DNA of 64,000 nucleotides from Bordetella holmesii ATCC 51541 (GTDB lineage Bacteria > Pseudomonadota > Gammaproteobacteria > Burkholderiales > Burkholderiaceae_B): positions 2,852,001 to 2,916,000 of the forward strand of contig CP007494.1 in NCBI GenBank assembly GCA_000612485.1. Direction: 5' to 3'. Positions 36,744-47,144 of this stretch are shown in pieces (position 1 is the first letter of the stretch; every line of letters starts with the position of its first letter). Made by a program: the position numbers and the translations under genes. A model generated the notes under the pieces. That model saw nothing but the letters and a program-made list of their open reading frames with translations. It had not been told where the DNA came from and made no database searches.

Positions 36744-37351
36744 ATGGACAATTCGCTTCCGGAAGCCGAGCCGCTACGGGCGTTGATCGAGGCCTTGCGG
36801 CGCCTGCCTGGTGTGGGCGCGCGCTCGGCCCGACGCATGGCGTATCACCTCCTGCAGCATGATCTGCAGGGGGCGGATCTGCTCGGACGGGCTCTGGCCG
36901 GCGCCGTGCAGAACCTGCGCCATTGCTCGCGTTGCAACAGCTTCACTGAAGACGAAATCTGTCTTATCTGCGCCAACCCCAAGCGTGATGCGACACAGTT
37001 GTGCATCGTCGAAACGCCTGCCGACCAGAATGTCATCGAGTCCAGCCATGGCTATCGTGGCCTGTACTATGTATTAATGGGGCGGCTTGCGCCGCTCGAG
37101 GGTGTGGGGCCGCGGGCGCTGGATTTTCAGCGCGTGCTGGACCGGGCCTCCGACGGGACGGTCCAGGAGGTCATCCTGGCGACCAACTTCACCGCCGAAG
37201 GCGAGACGACCGCCCATTTTCTGGGCGAGGCGCTGGCCGATCGGGGTTGAGAGTCACCCGCTTGGCGCGTGGCGTTCCCGCGGGCAGCGAGCTTGAGTAC
37301 GTGGATGCCGGTACCATCGCCTGGGCACTGATGGAGCGCCGCTCGACCTGA
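36744..37351 (+). pseudogene. recR: Recombination mediator RecR, one frameshift near the 3' end
   Basis: Reconstructed at 202 residues, the normal RecR length. It has the N-terminal HhH ([20 protein letters not shown]), the C4 zinc finger ([16 protein letters not shown]) and the Toprim domain ([24 protein letters not shown]). The frame breaks at 37247: GGGGTTGAGAG gives a stop after ALADRG, while GGGGTTTGAGAG would continue [18 protein letters not shown] and end MERRST at 37351. Loss of one T from TTT is the simplest explanation. RecR with RecO/RecF loads RecA on SSB-coated DNA. The deleted part would be the C-terminal Toprim/Walker B-like end. Confidence 0.9.
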
Positions 37352-37448
37352 GGCGTTGCGCCCGGGTTTTTCGTTCTGCCTGACCGTGATCGCTGGCCTG
37401 CTGGGCGATCGTGGCCCATAGCAATAAACAGTCGGGTGGAAGAGACAA

Positions 37449-38700
37449 ATGTCAGCCTTGAAAGGCATGAAGGTGCTCGAATTGGGCACGCTCATTGCAG
37501 GCCCTTTTGCCGCGCGCATGTTTGGCGAATTCGGCGCCGACGTCATCAAAGTCGAAACGCCGCCAGACCAGCACGGGCAGGGAGGTGGCGATCCGATACG
37601 TAGCTGGCGTCATCTGCACGAGGGCAACTCGCTCTGGTGGACGGTACAGGCCCGCAACAAACAATCGATCAGCCTGTGAACCTGAAAGATGCTCGGGCCG
37701 CGAGATTGCGCGTCAATTGGCCTTAGAGGCCGATATCATTATCGAGAACTATCGTCCCGGCGTCCTCGAGAAATGGGGCTTGGGTTATGAGGATCTGTGT
37801 TCCATCAACCCGGCGACCATCATGGTGCGTTTATCCGGCTATGGGCAAACGGGGCCGATGCGCGACCAACCTGGCTTCGGCGCGATAGGAGAGTCCATGG
37901 ACGGGCTGCGCTACGTATCCGGCCATCCTGACCGTGCGCCCTTGCGCGTGGGGATTTCCATCGGTGACTCCCTGGCTGCGCTGCATGGCGTAATAGGCGC
38001 CCTGATGGCGTTGCGGCACCGTGATGCCACGGGCGGGCGCTGGAATGGCAAGACGGGCGAAGAGTGTCAGTCAGGACAAGGCCAGATGATCGATGTGGCC
38101 CTCTATGAGTCCGTCTTCAACGTCATGGAAAGCCTCGTCCCGGAGTATGACGTGGCCGGCGTGATCCGCGAACGTACAGGCGGGGCCTTGCCAGGCATCG
38201 TGCCGTCGAACACCTATACCACCGCCGATGGGCAGAATATTGTGATTGCCGGTAACGGTGACGCGATCTTTCATCGCCTGATGCTTGCCATCGGACGCGA
38301 GGATCTTGCGCGCGATCCGGACCTGGTGCACAACGATGGCCGCGCGCGAAGGGCGGCCGAAATCGATGGCGCCATCCAGGCCTGGTGCGATAGACAGACC
38401 ATCGATGAGGCGCTGAGCCAACTGCGACGTGCGGATGTGCCCGTGAGCAAAATCTACAGCGTGGCGGATATGTTCAGCGACCCCCAGTTTCTCGCCCGCG
38501 GAATGATCGAACAACATCGGTTTCCGGATGGTAGCCCCGTCAAACTGCCGGCTGTCGTGCCCAAGATGTCGCTCACACCGGGCAGCACGCGCTGGTTGGG
38601 ACCGCGTTTAGGGGAACATACCGAGGCCGTGCTGAAGTCGCTGGGGTATGATGCAGCGGCGATTCAAGAGCTGGCAAAGACCGGCGCAATCAGTACCTGA
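37449..38700 (+). pseudogene. CaiB/BaiF family CoA-transferase, two indels
   Basis: The N-terminal part (MSALKGMKVLELGTLIAGPFAARMFGEFGADVIKVE) and the body (IIENYRPGVLEKWGLGYEDL, VRLSGYGQTGPMRDQPGFGAIGESMDGL, IDVALYESVFNVMESL) belong to family III CoA-transferases, which move CoA between acids; the catalytic Asp is expected in the first or central segment. The 5' frame stops at 37679 (ISL-stop). To reach the frame that continues GREIARQLALEADII, a change near 37675-37680 and one missing G near 37695-37697 are needed. The family length of about 417 residues is then restored. A NMT1-type ABC importer follows 90 bp downstream, so the pair may import and activate an organic acid. Confidence 0.85.
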
Positions 38701-38790
38701 GGCGCTGGCAAGTGCACCAGCCCCGAAGCAGACGGTCATGCCGGCCGTCTGTCTTTTCGCCGCTTTCTGGCGGCACACAGGAGACAACCG

Positions 38791-39831
38791 ATGTCAGTCA
38801 CTCGTCGTGATCTGCTCAAGCTCGCCGGCGCAGCCGGCGCCATGAGCATGGCTCCGGCCATCGTTCGTGCGCAGAAACTCGAAAAAACCAAAGTGCAGAT
38901 CGCAGTGGGCGGCAAGCCCCTGATCTACTATCTCCCGCTGACCATCGCTGAGATCAACGGCTACTTCAAGGACGAAGGGCTGGATGTCAGTATCGCGGAC
39001 TTCGCGGGCGGCTCCAAAGCCTTGCAGGCTGTCGTGGGCGGCAGCGCCGATGTGGTCTCGGGGGCGTTCGAGCACACCATCGCCATGCAGTCCAAAGGCC
39101 AGGCTTATCGTGCGTTCGTGCTGCAGGGGCGCGCGCCCATGATCGGCGTGGGCGTCTCGAAGAAGGCCTTGCCCAACTACAAGGGTGCTGCCGATCTCAA
39201 GGGCAAGAAGATCGGCGTGACCGCGCCGGGTTCGTCGACCAACATGGTCGTGAGTTTCTTTCTCGCCAAGCATGGCCTGAAGGCCAGCGATGTTTCCTTC
39301 ATCGGCGTGGGTGCCGGCGCTGGCGCGGTGACCGCTTTGCGCGGTGGTCAGGTCGACGCCATGTCCAACACCGATCCCGTGGTGTCCATGTTGACCCTGG
39401 GCGGCGATATGGAAATCATCGTCGATACCCGAACCCTGAAAGACACGTTGGAGATCTTCGGTGGCAACATGCCTGCTGGCAGCCTTTATGCGCCACAGGC
39501 CTTCATCGATGCCAATCCCAATACGGTGCAGGCATTGACCAATGCCATCGTGCGCGCCGACAAGTGGATTCAAAAAGCGGGTGTGGATCAGATCGCCAAG
39601 ACGGTGCCGACCAACTATCTGTTGGGCGATCCCGAGGTCTACAAGGCAGCGGTCAAAGCCAGCCTGGAAGGTCTGTCGCCCGACGGGGTCATCCCCGAGG
39701 ACGGCGCCGCCACGGCAGCCAAGGCGCTGGCCGCCTATGCCGGCGACATCGATCTGGCCAAGATAGATACGTCCAAAGTCTGGACCAATGAGTTCACCCG
39801 TCGCGCCAACGAGAAGTATCCCAATGGTTGA
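38791..39831 (+). CDS. ABC transporter substrate-binding protein (NMT1/THI5-like, SsuA class)
   Basis: The 346-residue protein starts MSVTRRDLLKLAGAAGAMSMAPAIVRAQ, a twin-arginine-like signal (TRRDLLK) before a hydrophobic region. The mature part has the NMT1 family pattern: GKPLIYYLPLTIAEINGYFKDEGLDV, VVSGAFEHTIAMQSKGQ, KKIGVTAPGSSTNMVVSFFL. Relatives bind alkanesulfonates, nitrate, thiamine precursors or aromatic acids; the ligand is not predictable. The next gene overlaps by eight bases. The upstream CoA-transferase and this importer run in the same direction. Confidence 0.9.
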   Translation: MSVTRRDLLKLAGAAGAMSMAPAIVRAQKLEKTKVQIAVGGKPLIYYLPLTIAEINGYFKDEGLDVSIADFAGGSKALQAVVGGSADVVSGAFEHTIAMQSKGQAYRAFVLQGRAPMIGVGVSKKALPNYKGAADLKGKKIGVTAPGSSTNMVVSFFLAKHGLKASDVSFIGVGAGAGAVTALRGGQVDAMSNTDPVVSMLTLGGDMEIIVDTRTLKDTLEIFGGNMPAGSLYAPQAFIDANPNTVQALTNAIVRADKWIQKAGVDQIAKTVPTNYLLGDPEVYKAAVKASLEGLSPDGVIPEDGAATAAKALAAYAGDIDLAKIDTSKVWTNEFTRRANEKYPNG

Positions 39832-40633
39832 AGCTGCACTTTCGCTTGAAGGCATCACCTGTACCTTTGCGTCGCGTGATGACAGCAAGCAACGCTATAC
39901 CGCCGTGGCCGACACCACGCTGGCGATCGCTCCTGGCGAATTCGTCTCCGTGGTGGGTCCGACAGGCTGCGGCAAGTCCACCTTGCTTAACGTCGGCGCG
40001 GGCTTGCTCTCGCCGTCGTCGGGCCAGGTCAAGGTGTTCGGGCAAGTCCTCTCCGGTATCAACGCCCGCGCCGGCTACATGTTCCAGGGTGAGGCGCTGC
40101 TGCCGTGGCGCAATGCACTGGACAACGTGATGGCGGGCCTCGAGTTCGCGGGCACGCCCCGCGAGCAGGCCGAGACGCAGGCGCGGGAGTGGATGCGCCG
40201 CGTGGGTTTGGGCGGATTCGAGCATCGGTATCCGCATCAGATGTCGGGCGGCATGCGCAAACGCGTCATGCTGGCCCAGACGCTGATCCGCGATCCGGAC
40301 ATCATTCTGATGGACGAGCCGTTCTCGGCGCTGGACATTCAGACCCGGCAGCTCATGGAAAATGAGGTGCTCGAGTTGTGGATGGCCCGGCGCAAGGCGG
40401 TCCTGTTCATCACCCACGATCTGGATGAGGCAATCGCGATGAGCGACCGGGTGGTGGTGCTCTCGGCAGGGCCGGGAACCCATCCCATCGGTGAGTTCGT
40501 CATCGACCTGCCGCGTCCCCGGGACGTGGCGGAGGTGCGCATGCATCCGCGCTTCGTCGAATTGCACTCGGCCATCTGGGGCGTGTTGCGCGAAGAAGTC
40601 CTCAAAGGCTATGCCCAGCAGAAGCGGGCTTGA
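39824..40633 (+). CDS. ABC transporter ATP-binding protein (SsuB/TauB class)
   Basis: The 269-residue ATPase begins MVEAALSLEGITCTFASRDDS. Walker A is VVGPTGCGKSTLLNV, the Q-loop is FQGEALLPWRNALDNVM, the ABC signature MSGGMRKRVMLAQTL (with Met-Ser-Gly-Gly), Walker B DIILMDEPFSALD and the H-loop FITHDLDEA. It energises the NMT1-type importer with the flanking binding protein and permease. The ATG at 39824 overlaps the end of the preceding gene, showing coupling. The permease start follows five bases after this stop. Confidence 0.92.
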   Translation: MVEAALSLEGITCTFASRDDSKQRYTAVADTTLAIAPGEFVSVVGPTGCGKSTLLNVGAGLLSPSSGQVKVFGQVLSGINARAGYMFQGEALLPWRNALDNVMAGLEFAGTPREQAETQAREWMRRVGLGGFEHRYPHQMSGGMRKRVMLAQTLIRDPDIILMDEPFSALDIQTRQLMENEVLELWMARRKAVLFITHDLDEAIAMSDRVVVLSAGPGTHPIGEFVIDLPRPRDVAEVRMHPRFVELHSAIWGVLREEVLKGYAQQKRA

Positions 40634-40638
40634 GAACC

Positions 40639-41433
40639 ATGGCTAAGTTGATCAAACCCGGCTCGGCGAGCCTGCGTTTCTGGCAGTTATTGCTTCTGGT
40701 CGTTATCCTGCTCGTCTGGCATTTCGCCTCGCTCGACAGCAAGGTGGCATTCTTTTTTGGGCAGCCCCTGAAGGTGGCCGAGCGCATCTGGACCTGGTTC
40801 ATCACCGATGCCGATATCTACAAGCATCTATGGGTGACACTATCGGAAACGGTGCTGGCCTTTGTCATCGGCACCGTCGCCGGTTTGGGGAGCGGTTTGT
40901 GGCTGGGCCTGTCGCCGGTTGCCAGCGCCATTCTCGATCCCTACATCAAGGCCACCAACTCCATGCCTCGCGTCATTCTGGCGCCTATCTTCGGCATGTG
41001 GTTTGGGCTGGGAATCTGGTCCAAGGTCGCGCTGGCGGTCACGCTGGTGTTTTTCATCGTGTTCTTCAATGTGTACCAGGGCGTACGCGAGGTCAGCCCG
41101 ACCCTGCTGGATAACGCTCGTATGCTGGGAGCCCGGCGCCGTCAGTTACTGCGCCACGTCTATCTGCCCTCGGCCACGAGTTGGGTCTTCTCCAGTCTGC
41201 ACACCTCGGTGGGCCTGGCATTCGTCGGGGTGGTGGTGGGGGAATATCTCGGTTCGGCCAGCGGCGTGGGGTATCTCATCCTGCAGGCCGAAGGCACGTT
41301 TGATGTCAACACGGTGTTTGCCGGCATCGTTGTGCTGACCGCCTTCGCACTCATCCTCGACGGCATCGTCGGTCTGGGAGAGAAGCGGCTGATGAAATGG
41401 CAGCGGCGTTCAGGCGAAACGGAAAAACTCTAA
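40639..41433 (+). CDS. ABC transporter permease (SsuC/TauC class)
   Basis: The 264-residue permease starts MAKLIKPGSASLRFWQLLLLVVILLVW and has about six helices with the BPD-transport EAA loop (VREVSPTLLDNARMLGARRRQLLRHVYLP). The sequence LDPYIKATNSMPRVILAPIFGMWFG is typical of sulfonate/nitrate-type permeases. ATG at 40639 is preferred to the TTG nine bases upstream. Last gene of the importer operon; it converges with tal 63 bp away. Confidence 0.9.
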   Translation: MAKLIKPGSASLRFWQLLLLVVILLVWHFASLDSKVAFFFGQPLKVAERIWTWFITDADIYKHLWVTLSETVLAFVIGTVAGLGSGLWLGLSPVASAILDPYIKATNSMPRVILAPIFGMWFGLGIWSKVALAVTLVFFIVFFNVYQGVREVSPTLLDNARMLGARRRQLLRHVYLPSATSWVFSSLHTSVGLAFVGVVVGEYLGSASGVGYLILQAEGTFDVNTVFAGIVVLTAFALILDGIVGLGEKRLMKWQRRSGETEKL

Positions 41434-41462
41434 AGCTATCCGGGTCTGCACCCGGATGGGGC

Positions 41463-41486
41463 AGGCGGCGGCATTGCCGCCCGCCT
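41463..41486 (+). terminator. GC-rich hairpin between the ABC permease and tal
   Basis: AGGCGG-CGGCA pairs with TGCCG-CCCGCCT allowing one bulge; no T run follows. It may act on both converging transcripts. Confidence 0.35.
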
Positions 41487-41496
41487 CCCTCCCTGA

Positions 41497-42453
41497 TCAG
41501 GCGCAGGCCTGTTCGATAAGTTGATCCAGTTTGCGTGCGTCCGCCACGAAAAACCGTATGCCCTCGGCCAGCTTTTCGGTGGCCATCGCATCGTCGTTGA
41601 GCAGGCTGCGAAAGGCAATCTCGCCGCACGGCACCTCGGCCGGGGCGGGGCTGCCTGCGGCGGGCAGGGTGAGTTGCACCGGCACCTCGCCTTCGCTCGC
41701 GTCCAGCTGAGCCAGCAACTCGGGGCTGATGGTCAGCAGATCGCAGCCGGCCAGCGCCAGGATCTGACCGGCGTTGCGGAAGCTCGCGCCCATGACTTCG
41801 GTCGTGATGCCATGCGCCTTGTAATACTCGAAAATCCGCGCCACTGACTGCACGCCCGGGTCGTTGGCGCCGCTGCGGGCAGTCTCATCCCATTGGGCGC
41901 CGGCAGCTTTCTTGTGCCAATCGTAGATGCGGCCCACAAAAGGAGAAATCAGTTGTACGCCGGCTCGAGCGCAGGCGGCTGCCTGCACCAGCGAAAAGAG
42001 CAGGGTCAGATTGCAGTTGATGTCTTCTTCCTGCAGCAGCTTTGCCGCCTGTATCCCCTCCCAGGTGGAAGCAATCTTGATCAGCACCCGTTCACGCGAG
42101 ACGCCCGCGGCTTCGTAAAGAGCGATGATGCCGCGGGCGCGTTCGACGCTGGCGCGCGTATCGAAGGACAGGCGGGCGTCCACTTCGGTGGACACGCGGC
42201 CGGGGACGATATCCAGAATCTGCCGTCCGAAGGCCACCAGCAGACGATCGGTGATCTCGCCGGGAGTCGCGCCGCGGTGATCGCGGGCGACCTGCTCGAG
42301 CAAGGGGCGGTACGCATCCTTCTGCACCGCTTTCAAAATAAGTGACGGGTTTGTTGTGGCGTCGGTCGGGCGCAGCGCGCGCATGGTCTCGAAATCGCCA
42401 GTGTCGGCGACAACGGTGGTGTGGCGGCGCAGGGCTTGAAGCTGAGAGGGCAT
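41497..42453 (-). CDS. tal: Transaldolase
   Basis: The protein of about 318 residues starts [38 protein letters not shown], the transaldolase N-terminus with the TTNPSL segment. The Schiff-base lysine is in [16 protein letters not shown], followed by [17 protein letters not shown] and [11 protein letters not shown]. It transfers dihydroxyacetone units in the nonoxidative pentose phosphate pathway. An in-frame ATG six bases upstream is equally possible; no strong ribosome-binding site is visible. It is divergent from carA, with about 220 bp between them. Confidence 0.95.
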   Translation of the reverse strand: MPSQLQALRRHTTVVADTGDFETMRALRPTDATTNPSLILKAVQKDAYRPLLEQVARDHRGATPGEITDRLLVAFGRQILDIVPGRVSTEVDARLSFDTRASVERARGIIALYEAAGVSRERVLIKIASTWEGIQAAKLLQEEDINCNLTLLFSLVQAAACARAGVQLISPFVGRIYDWHKKAAGAQWDETARSGANDPGVQSVARIFEYYKAHGITTEVMGASFRNAGQILALAGCDLLTISPELLAQLDASEGEVPVQLTLPAAGSPAPAEVPCGEIAFRSLLNDDAMATEKLAEGIRFFVADARKLDQLIEQACA

Positions 42454-42630
42454 GGGCATCGCAGATGAGAGGTTGATGTCAGCCCTAGGGTAGCACTGGC
42501 GTCTGACGCGGTGCGTCTCGATCCGGGTCCCGCGCACCGTGACTCGGAAGGCAAAGAAGTCGGAATGATGATATTCGCTTCGATTGGCGCGGTATTTCAC
42601 CGAAAATAGCCGGATATTGCCCGTTCGAGG

Positions 42631-42636
42631 TATAAT
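42631..42636 (+). promoter_or_regulatory. -10 box of the carAB promoter
   Basis: A perfect TATAAT sits 40 bp upstream of the carA GTG. A TTGCCC upstream is only 8 bp away, too close for a standard -35, so the -35 is unclear. The AT-rich stretch after the -10 contains no obvious attenuator. Confidence 0.5.
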
Positions 42637-42676
42637 CTGAAATTTTGATTATCGATTCTGAAAACTGGGGTTCACT

Positions 42677-43831
42677 GTGCTGCCGCAACTTTTTCCCGAG
42701 GGGATCAACCGTTTCCCTCCTGCAATTCTGGCTTTGGCGGACGGTACCATTTTTCGGGGCGTATCGATAGGCGCGCCGGGTCACACCGTAGCCGAGATGG
42801 TGTTCAACACCTCCATGACGGGCTACCAGGAAATCCTCACCGATCCGAGCTACAGCGGTCAGATTGTGACCCTGACCTATCCCCACATTGGCAATACGGG
42901 CGTCAACGTTGAAGACGTCGAGGCCAACCGTGTCTACGCTTCCGGTCTCGTGGTGCGCGACTGCCCCGCGCGAGTGTCCAACTTTCGTGCGACCCAATCT
43001 CTGCCCGACTACCTGACGGCGCAAGGCGTGGTTGCCATCGCGGGTATCGATACCCGCAAGCTGACCCGCATTCTGCGTGAAAAAGGCGCCCAGGGCGGCT
43101 GCATTCTCGTGGGTGAAGATGCCGAGCGCGCCGTCGAGTTGGCTCGCTCCTTTCCGGGCATGTCCGGCCAAGATCTGGCCAAGGTGGTTTCTCAGAAAGA
43201 CACCACTTCCTGGACGCAGGGCACCTGGCAACTGGGCGAGGGCTACACCCAGCCCGCGCAAGACCGCTTCCACGTCGTGGCCTATGACTTCGGCGTCAAG
43301 TACAACATTCTGCGTCTGATCGCAGATCGGGGCTGCCGCATCACGCTGGTGCCGGCGCAAACGCCTGCCGAGGAAGTCCTCAAGCTCAACCCGGACGGTG
43401 TGTTCCTGGCCAACGGCCCGGGCGATCCCGAGCCCTGCGATTACGCCATCGCCGCCACGCGCGTCTTCCTGGAGCGCAAGCTGCCGGTGTTCGGCATCTG
43501 TCTGGGCCACCAGATCATGGGCCTGGCCGTTGGTGGCAAGACCGTCAAAATGAAGACGGGGCACCATGGCGCCAACCATCCAGTGCAGGACCTGCAATCC
43601 AAACGGGTGTTCATCACCAGCCAGAACCACGGTTTCGCGGTTGACGCGGCCAGCCTGCCAGCCAATGCGCGCGCCACCCACATCTCGCTGTTCGACGGCA
43701 CCTTGCAGGGCTTCGAGCTGACCGATCGTCCGGCGTTCTGCTTCCAGGGCCACCCCGAAGCCAGTCCAGGCCCGCACGACATCATCGTGCTGTTCGACAA
43801 GTTCATCAGCCTGATGGCCGGCCAGAAATAA
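42677..43831 (+). CDS. carA: Carbamoyl-phosphate synthase small subunit (glutaminase)
   Basis: The 384-residue subunit hydrolyses glutamine and channels ammonia to CarB for arginine and pyrimidine synthesis. It has the N-terminal domain ([41 protein letters not shown]) and the class I glutaminase domain with [23 protein letters not shown] (Cys nucleophile), the HGFAV region and [13 protein letters not shown] (His-Glu). Start is GTG at 42677, preceded by TGGGG; no ATG gives the full N-terminus. carB follows after 10 bp. Confidence 0.96.
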   Translation: MLPQLFPEGINRFPPAILALADGTIFRGVSIGAPGHTVAEMVFNTSMTGYQEILTDPSYSGQIVTLTYPHIGNTGVNVEDVEANRVYASGLVVRDCPARVSNFRATQSLPDYLTAQGVVAIAGIDTRKLTRILREKGAQGGCILVGEDAERAVELARSFPGMSGQDLAKVVSQKDTTSWTQGTWQLGEGYTQPAQDRFHVVAYDFGVKYNILRLIADRGCRITLVPAQTPAEEVLKLNPDGVFLANGPGDPEPCDYAIAATRVFLERKLPVFGICLGHQIMGLAVGGKTVKMKTGHHGANHPVQDLQSKRVFITSQNHGFAVDAASLPANARATHISLFDGTLQGFELTDRPAFCFQGHPEASPGPHDIIVLFDKFISLMAGQK

Positions 43832-43841
43832 AGATTCCACC

Positions 43842-46800
43842 ATGCCTAAGCGTACAGACCTAAAAAGTATTCTCATCATTGGCGCCGGCCCGATCATCAT
43901 CGGCCAGGCTTGCGAGTTCGATTATTCGGGCGCGCAGGCCTGCAAGGCGCTCAAGGCCGAGGGTTATCGCACCATCCTGGTCAACAGCAACCCCGCGACC
44001 ATCATGACCGACCCGGAAACGGCCGATGTGACCTACATCGAGCCCATTACCTGGCAAGCGGTCGAGAAGATCATCGAGCGCGAGCGTCCCGATGCGTTGT
44101 TGCCCACCATGGGTGGCCAGACTGCGCTGAATTGTGCGCTGGATCTGGCGCATAACGGCGTGCTGACCAAGTATGGCGTCGAGCTGATCGGCGCCAACGA
44201 GCATGCCATCGAAAAGGCCGAAGACCGCCAGAAGTTCAAGCAGGCCATGACGGATATCGACCTGGCTTCGGCCAAGTCGGGCGTGGCTCACACCTTGGAT
44301 GAGGCCTGGGAGGTCCAGCGCCGCATCGCCGCAGAAATCGGCACAGCGGGCTTTCCGGTCGTCATCCGCCCCAGCTTCACGCTGGGCGGCACCGGCGGCG
44401 GCATCGCCTACAACGCCGAAGAGTTCGAAACCATTTGCCGCCGCGGTCTGGAGGCTTCGCCCACCAATGAGCTGCTCATCGAAGAGTCGCTGCTGGGCTG
44501 GAAAGAATTCGAAATGGAAGTGGTCCGCGACAAGGCGGACAACTGCATCATCGTCTGCTCGATCGAAAACCTCGATCCCATGGGCGTGCACACCGGTGAC
44601 TCGATCACGGTCGCGCCGGCGCAGACGCTGACCGACAAGGAATACCAGATCATGCGCGACGCATCCATTGCGGTGCTGCGCGAAATCGGCGTGGATACGG
44701 GGGGCTCGAACGTGCAGTTCGCCGTCAACCCGAAAAACGGCCGCATGATCGTCATCGAAATGAACCCGCGCGTCTCGCGTTCCTCGGCGCTGGCGTCCAA
44801 GGCAACGGGGTTCCCATTGCCAAGGTGGCCGCGCGTCTGGCCATTGGCTATACGCTCGATGAACTGCAAAACGAGATCACCGGCGGCGCCACCCCGGCCT
44901 CGTTCGAACCGTCGATCGATTACGTCGTCACCAAGGTGCCGCGTTTTGCCTTCGAGAAGTTCCCGCAGGCTGATGCCCGCCTGACCACGCAGATGAAGTC
45001 CGTCGGCGAAGTCATGGCCATGGGTCGAACCTTCCAGGAGTCCTTCCAGAAGGCCTTGCGCGGCCTGGAAGTCGGGGTGGACGGCCTGAACCAGAAGACC
45101 ACCGACCGCGAGAAGCTGCAGGTCGAGCTTGGCGAGCCAGGCCCGGAGCGCATCTGGTATGTGGGCGACGCCTTCGCCCAGGGTTTCACGCTCGATGAGG
45201 TGCACAACATCACCCACATCGATCCGTGGTTCCTGGCCCAGATCAAGGAGATCGTCGATATCGAGCTGGCGCTCGAGCAAAAGACGCTTTCCGACCTTGA
45301 CTACGCCACGCTGTTCGAACTCAAGCGCCGCGGTTTCTCCGACCGGCGCTTGGCCTTCCTGCTGGACTCCTCCGAGTCCGAGGTGCGCAAACTGCGCCAT
45401 CAGCTCAACGTGCGTCCGGTCTACAAGCGTGTGGACACCTGCGCGGCCGAATTCGCCACCCGCACCGCTTACATGTACTCCACGTACGAAGAAGAGTGCG
45501 AGGCGCAACCCACCGACCGCAAGAAGATCATCGTGCTGGGCGGTGGCCCGAACCGCATCGGCCAGGGAATCGAGTTCGATTACTGCTGCGTGCATGCGTC
45601 GCTGGCGCTGCGTGAGGACGGGTTCGAGACCATCATGGTCAACTGCAATCCGGAAACTGTCTCGACCGATTACGACACCTCCGATCGTCTGTACTTCGAG
45701 CCCCTCACCCTGGAAGACGTGCTGGAGATCGTGCACAAGGAAAACCCCGTTGGCATGATCGTGCAATACGGCGGGCAGACTCCGTTGAAGCTGGCGCGCG
45801 CGCTGGAAGCCAACGGCGTGCCCATCATCGGTACCAGCCCCGAATCCATCGACGTGGCCGAAGACCGCGAGCGCTTCCAGAAGCTGCTCAACAAACTGGG
45901 TCTGCGCCAGCCGCCAAACCGCACGGCGCGCACCGAAGCCGAAGCGCTGGCTCATGCCGCCGAAATCGGCTATCCGCTGGTCGTTCGCCCCAGTTACGTG
46001 TTGGGCGGGCGCGCCATGGAAATCGTCCATGAGCAACAGGATCTCGAGCGCTACATGCGCGCGGCCGTCAAGGTGAGCAATGACTCGCCCGTGCTGCTGG
46101 ACCACTTCCTGAACAACGCGACCGAGGTTGACGTCGATTGCCTGGCCGACGGCGAGACGGTATTTATCGGCGGCGTGATGGAACACATCGAGCAGGCCGG
46201 CGTGCATTCGGGGGACTCCGCTTGCAGTCTGCCGCCTTACTCCTTGTCGGCCGATATCGTGGCCGAAATCAAGCGCCAGACCACCACGATGGCCCGTGCC
46301 TTGAATGTCAGCGGCTTGATGAACGTCCAGTTCGCAGTGCAGGACGGCGACGTCTATGTGCTGGAAGTCAATCCGCGTGCTTCGCGCACGGTGCCCTATG
46401 TCTCCAAGGCGACCGGCCTGCAGTTGGCCAAGATCGCCGCGCGCGCCATGGCGGGTCGCACGCTGGCGCAGCAAGGCGTGACCGAAGAGGTCGTGCCGGC
46501 CTACTTCTGCGTCAAGGAGGCCGTCTTCCCCTTCGTGAAGTTCCCGGGTGTCGATACGATTCTCGGGCCCGAGATGAAGTCGACGGGCGAAGTCATGGGG
46601 GTGGGCCGCAGCTTTGGTGAGGCCTTCGTGAAGTCGCAACTTGCCGCTGGGGTTCGCTTGCCTGAATCGGGTACGGTGTTCATCAGCGTGAAGAACCAGG
46701 ACAAGCCGCGCGCCGTCGAAGTCGCTCGTGGGCTGCACAACTTGGGCATCAAGCTGGTTGCCACGCGTGGCACGGCCGCCGAGATCGAAGCGGCGGGCAT

Positions 46801-47080
46801 CCCTGTTCAGGTCGTCAACAAAGTCACCGAGGGCCGTCCGCACATCGTGGACATGGTCAAAAACGGTGAGGTCTCGTTGGTGATCAATACGGTGGAAGAG
46901 CGCCGCAACGCCATCGCTGATTCGCGCACCATTCGCACGCAGGCGCTGGCCAATCGCATCACCTTCTATACCACCATCGCAGGGGCTCGGGCGGCAGTCG
47001 AAGGCATGCAATTTCTGCGCGAAGGCCTGGGCTTCCAGGTCTATCCGTTGCAGGATCTGCACGCGTCGCTGCACCAGTAA
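43842..47080 (+). pseudogene. carB: Carbamoyl-phosphate synthase large subunit, one frameshift
   Basis: With one base restored, the span encodes 1079 residues, exactly the family length. The first ATP-grasp half starts [22 protein letters not shown] and contains [12 protein letters not shown] and [18 protein letters not shown]. The second half (from about residue 550) has [34 protein letters not shown] and [19 protein letters not shown]. The C-terminal MGS-like allosteric domain is intact to LHASLHQ. The break is at 44813-44815: TTCCCATT should be TTCCCCATT, so ATGFP continues [16 protein letters not shown]. Loss of carB would make the strain dependent on arginine and uracil, so a sequencing error is likely. 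Confidence 0.95.
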
Positions 47081-47105
47081 GCCCCTCGTGGGGTAGTATC
47101 CAGAC

Positions 47106-47130
47106 GGGCCCGGACCATGATTCCGGGCCC
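47106..47130 (+). terminator. Strong hairpin between carB and lpxO
   Basis: GGGCCCGGA and TCCGGGCCC pair perfectly around a seven-base loop, 26 bp after the carB stop. No T tract follows, so it may be a processing or attenuating structure rather than a full terminator. Confidence 0.45.
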
Positions 47131-47144
47131 AGGGAGAATCAGGC

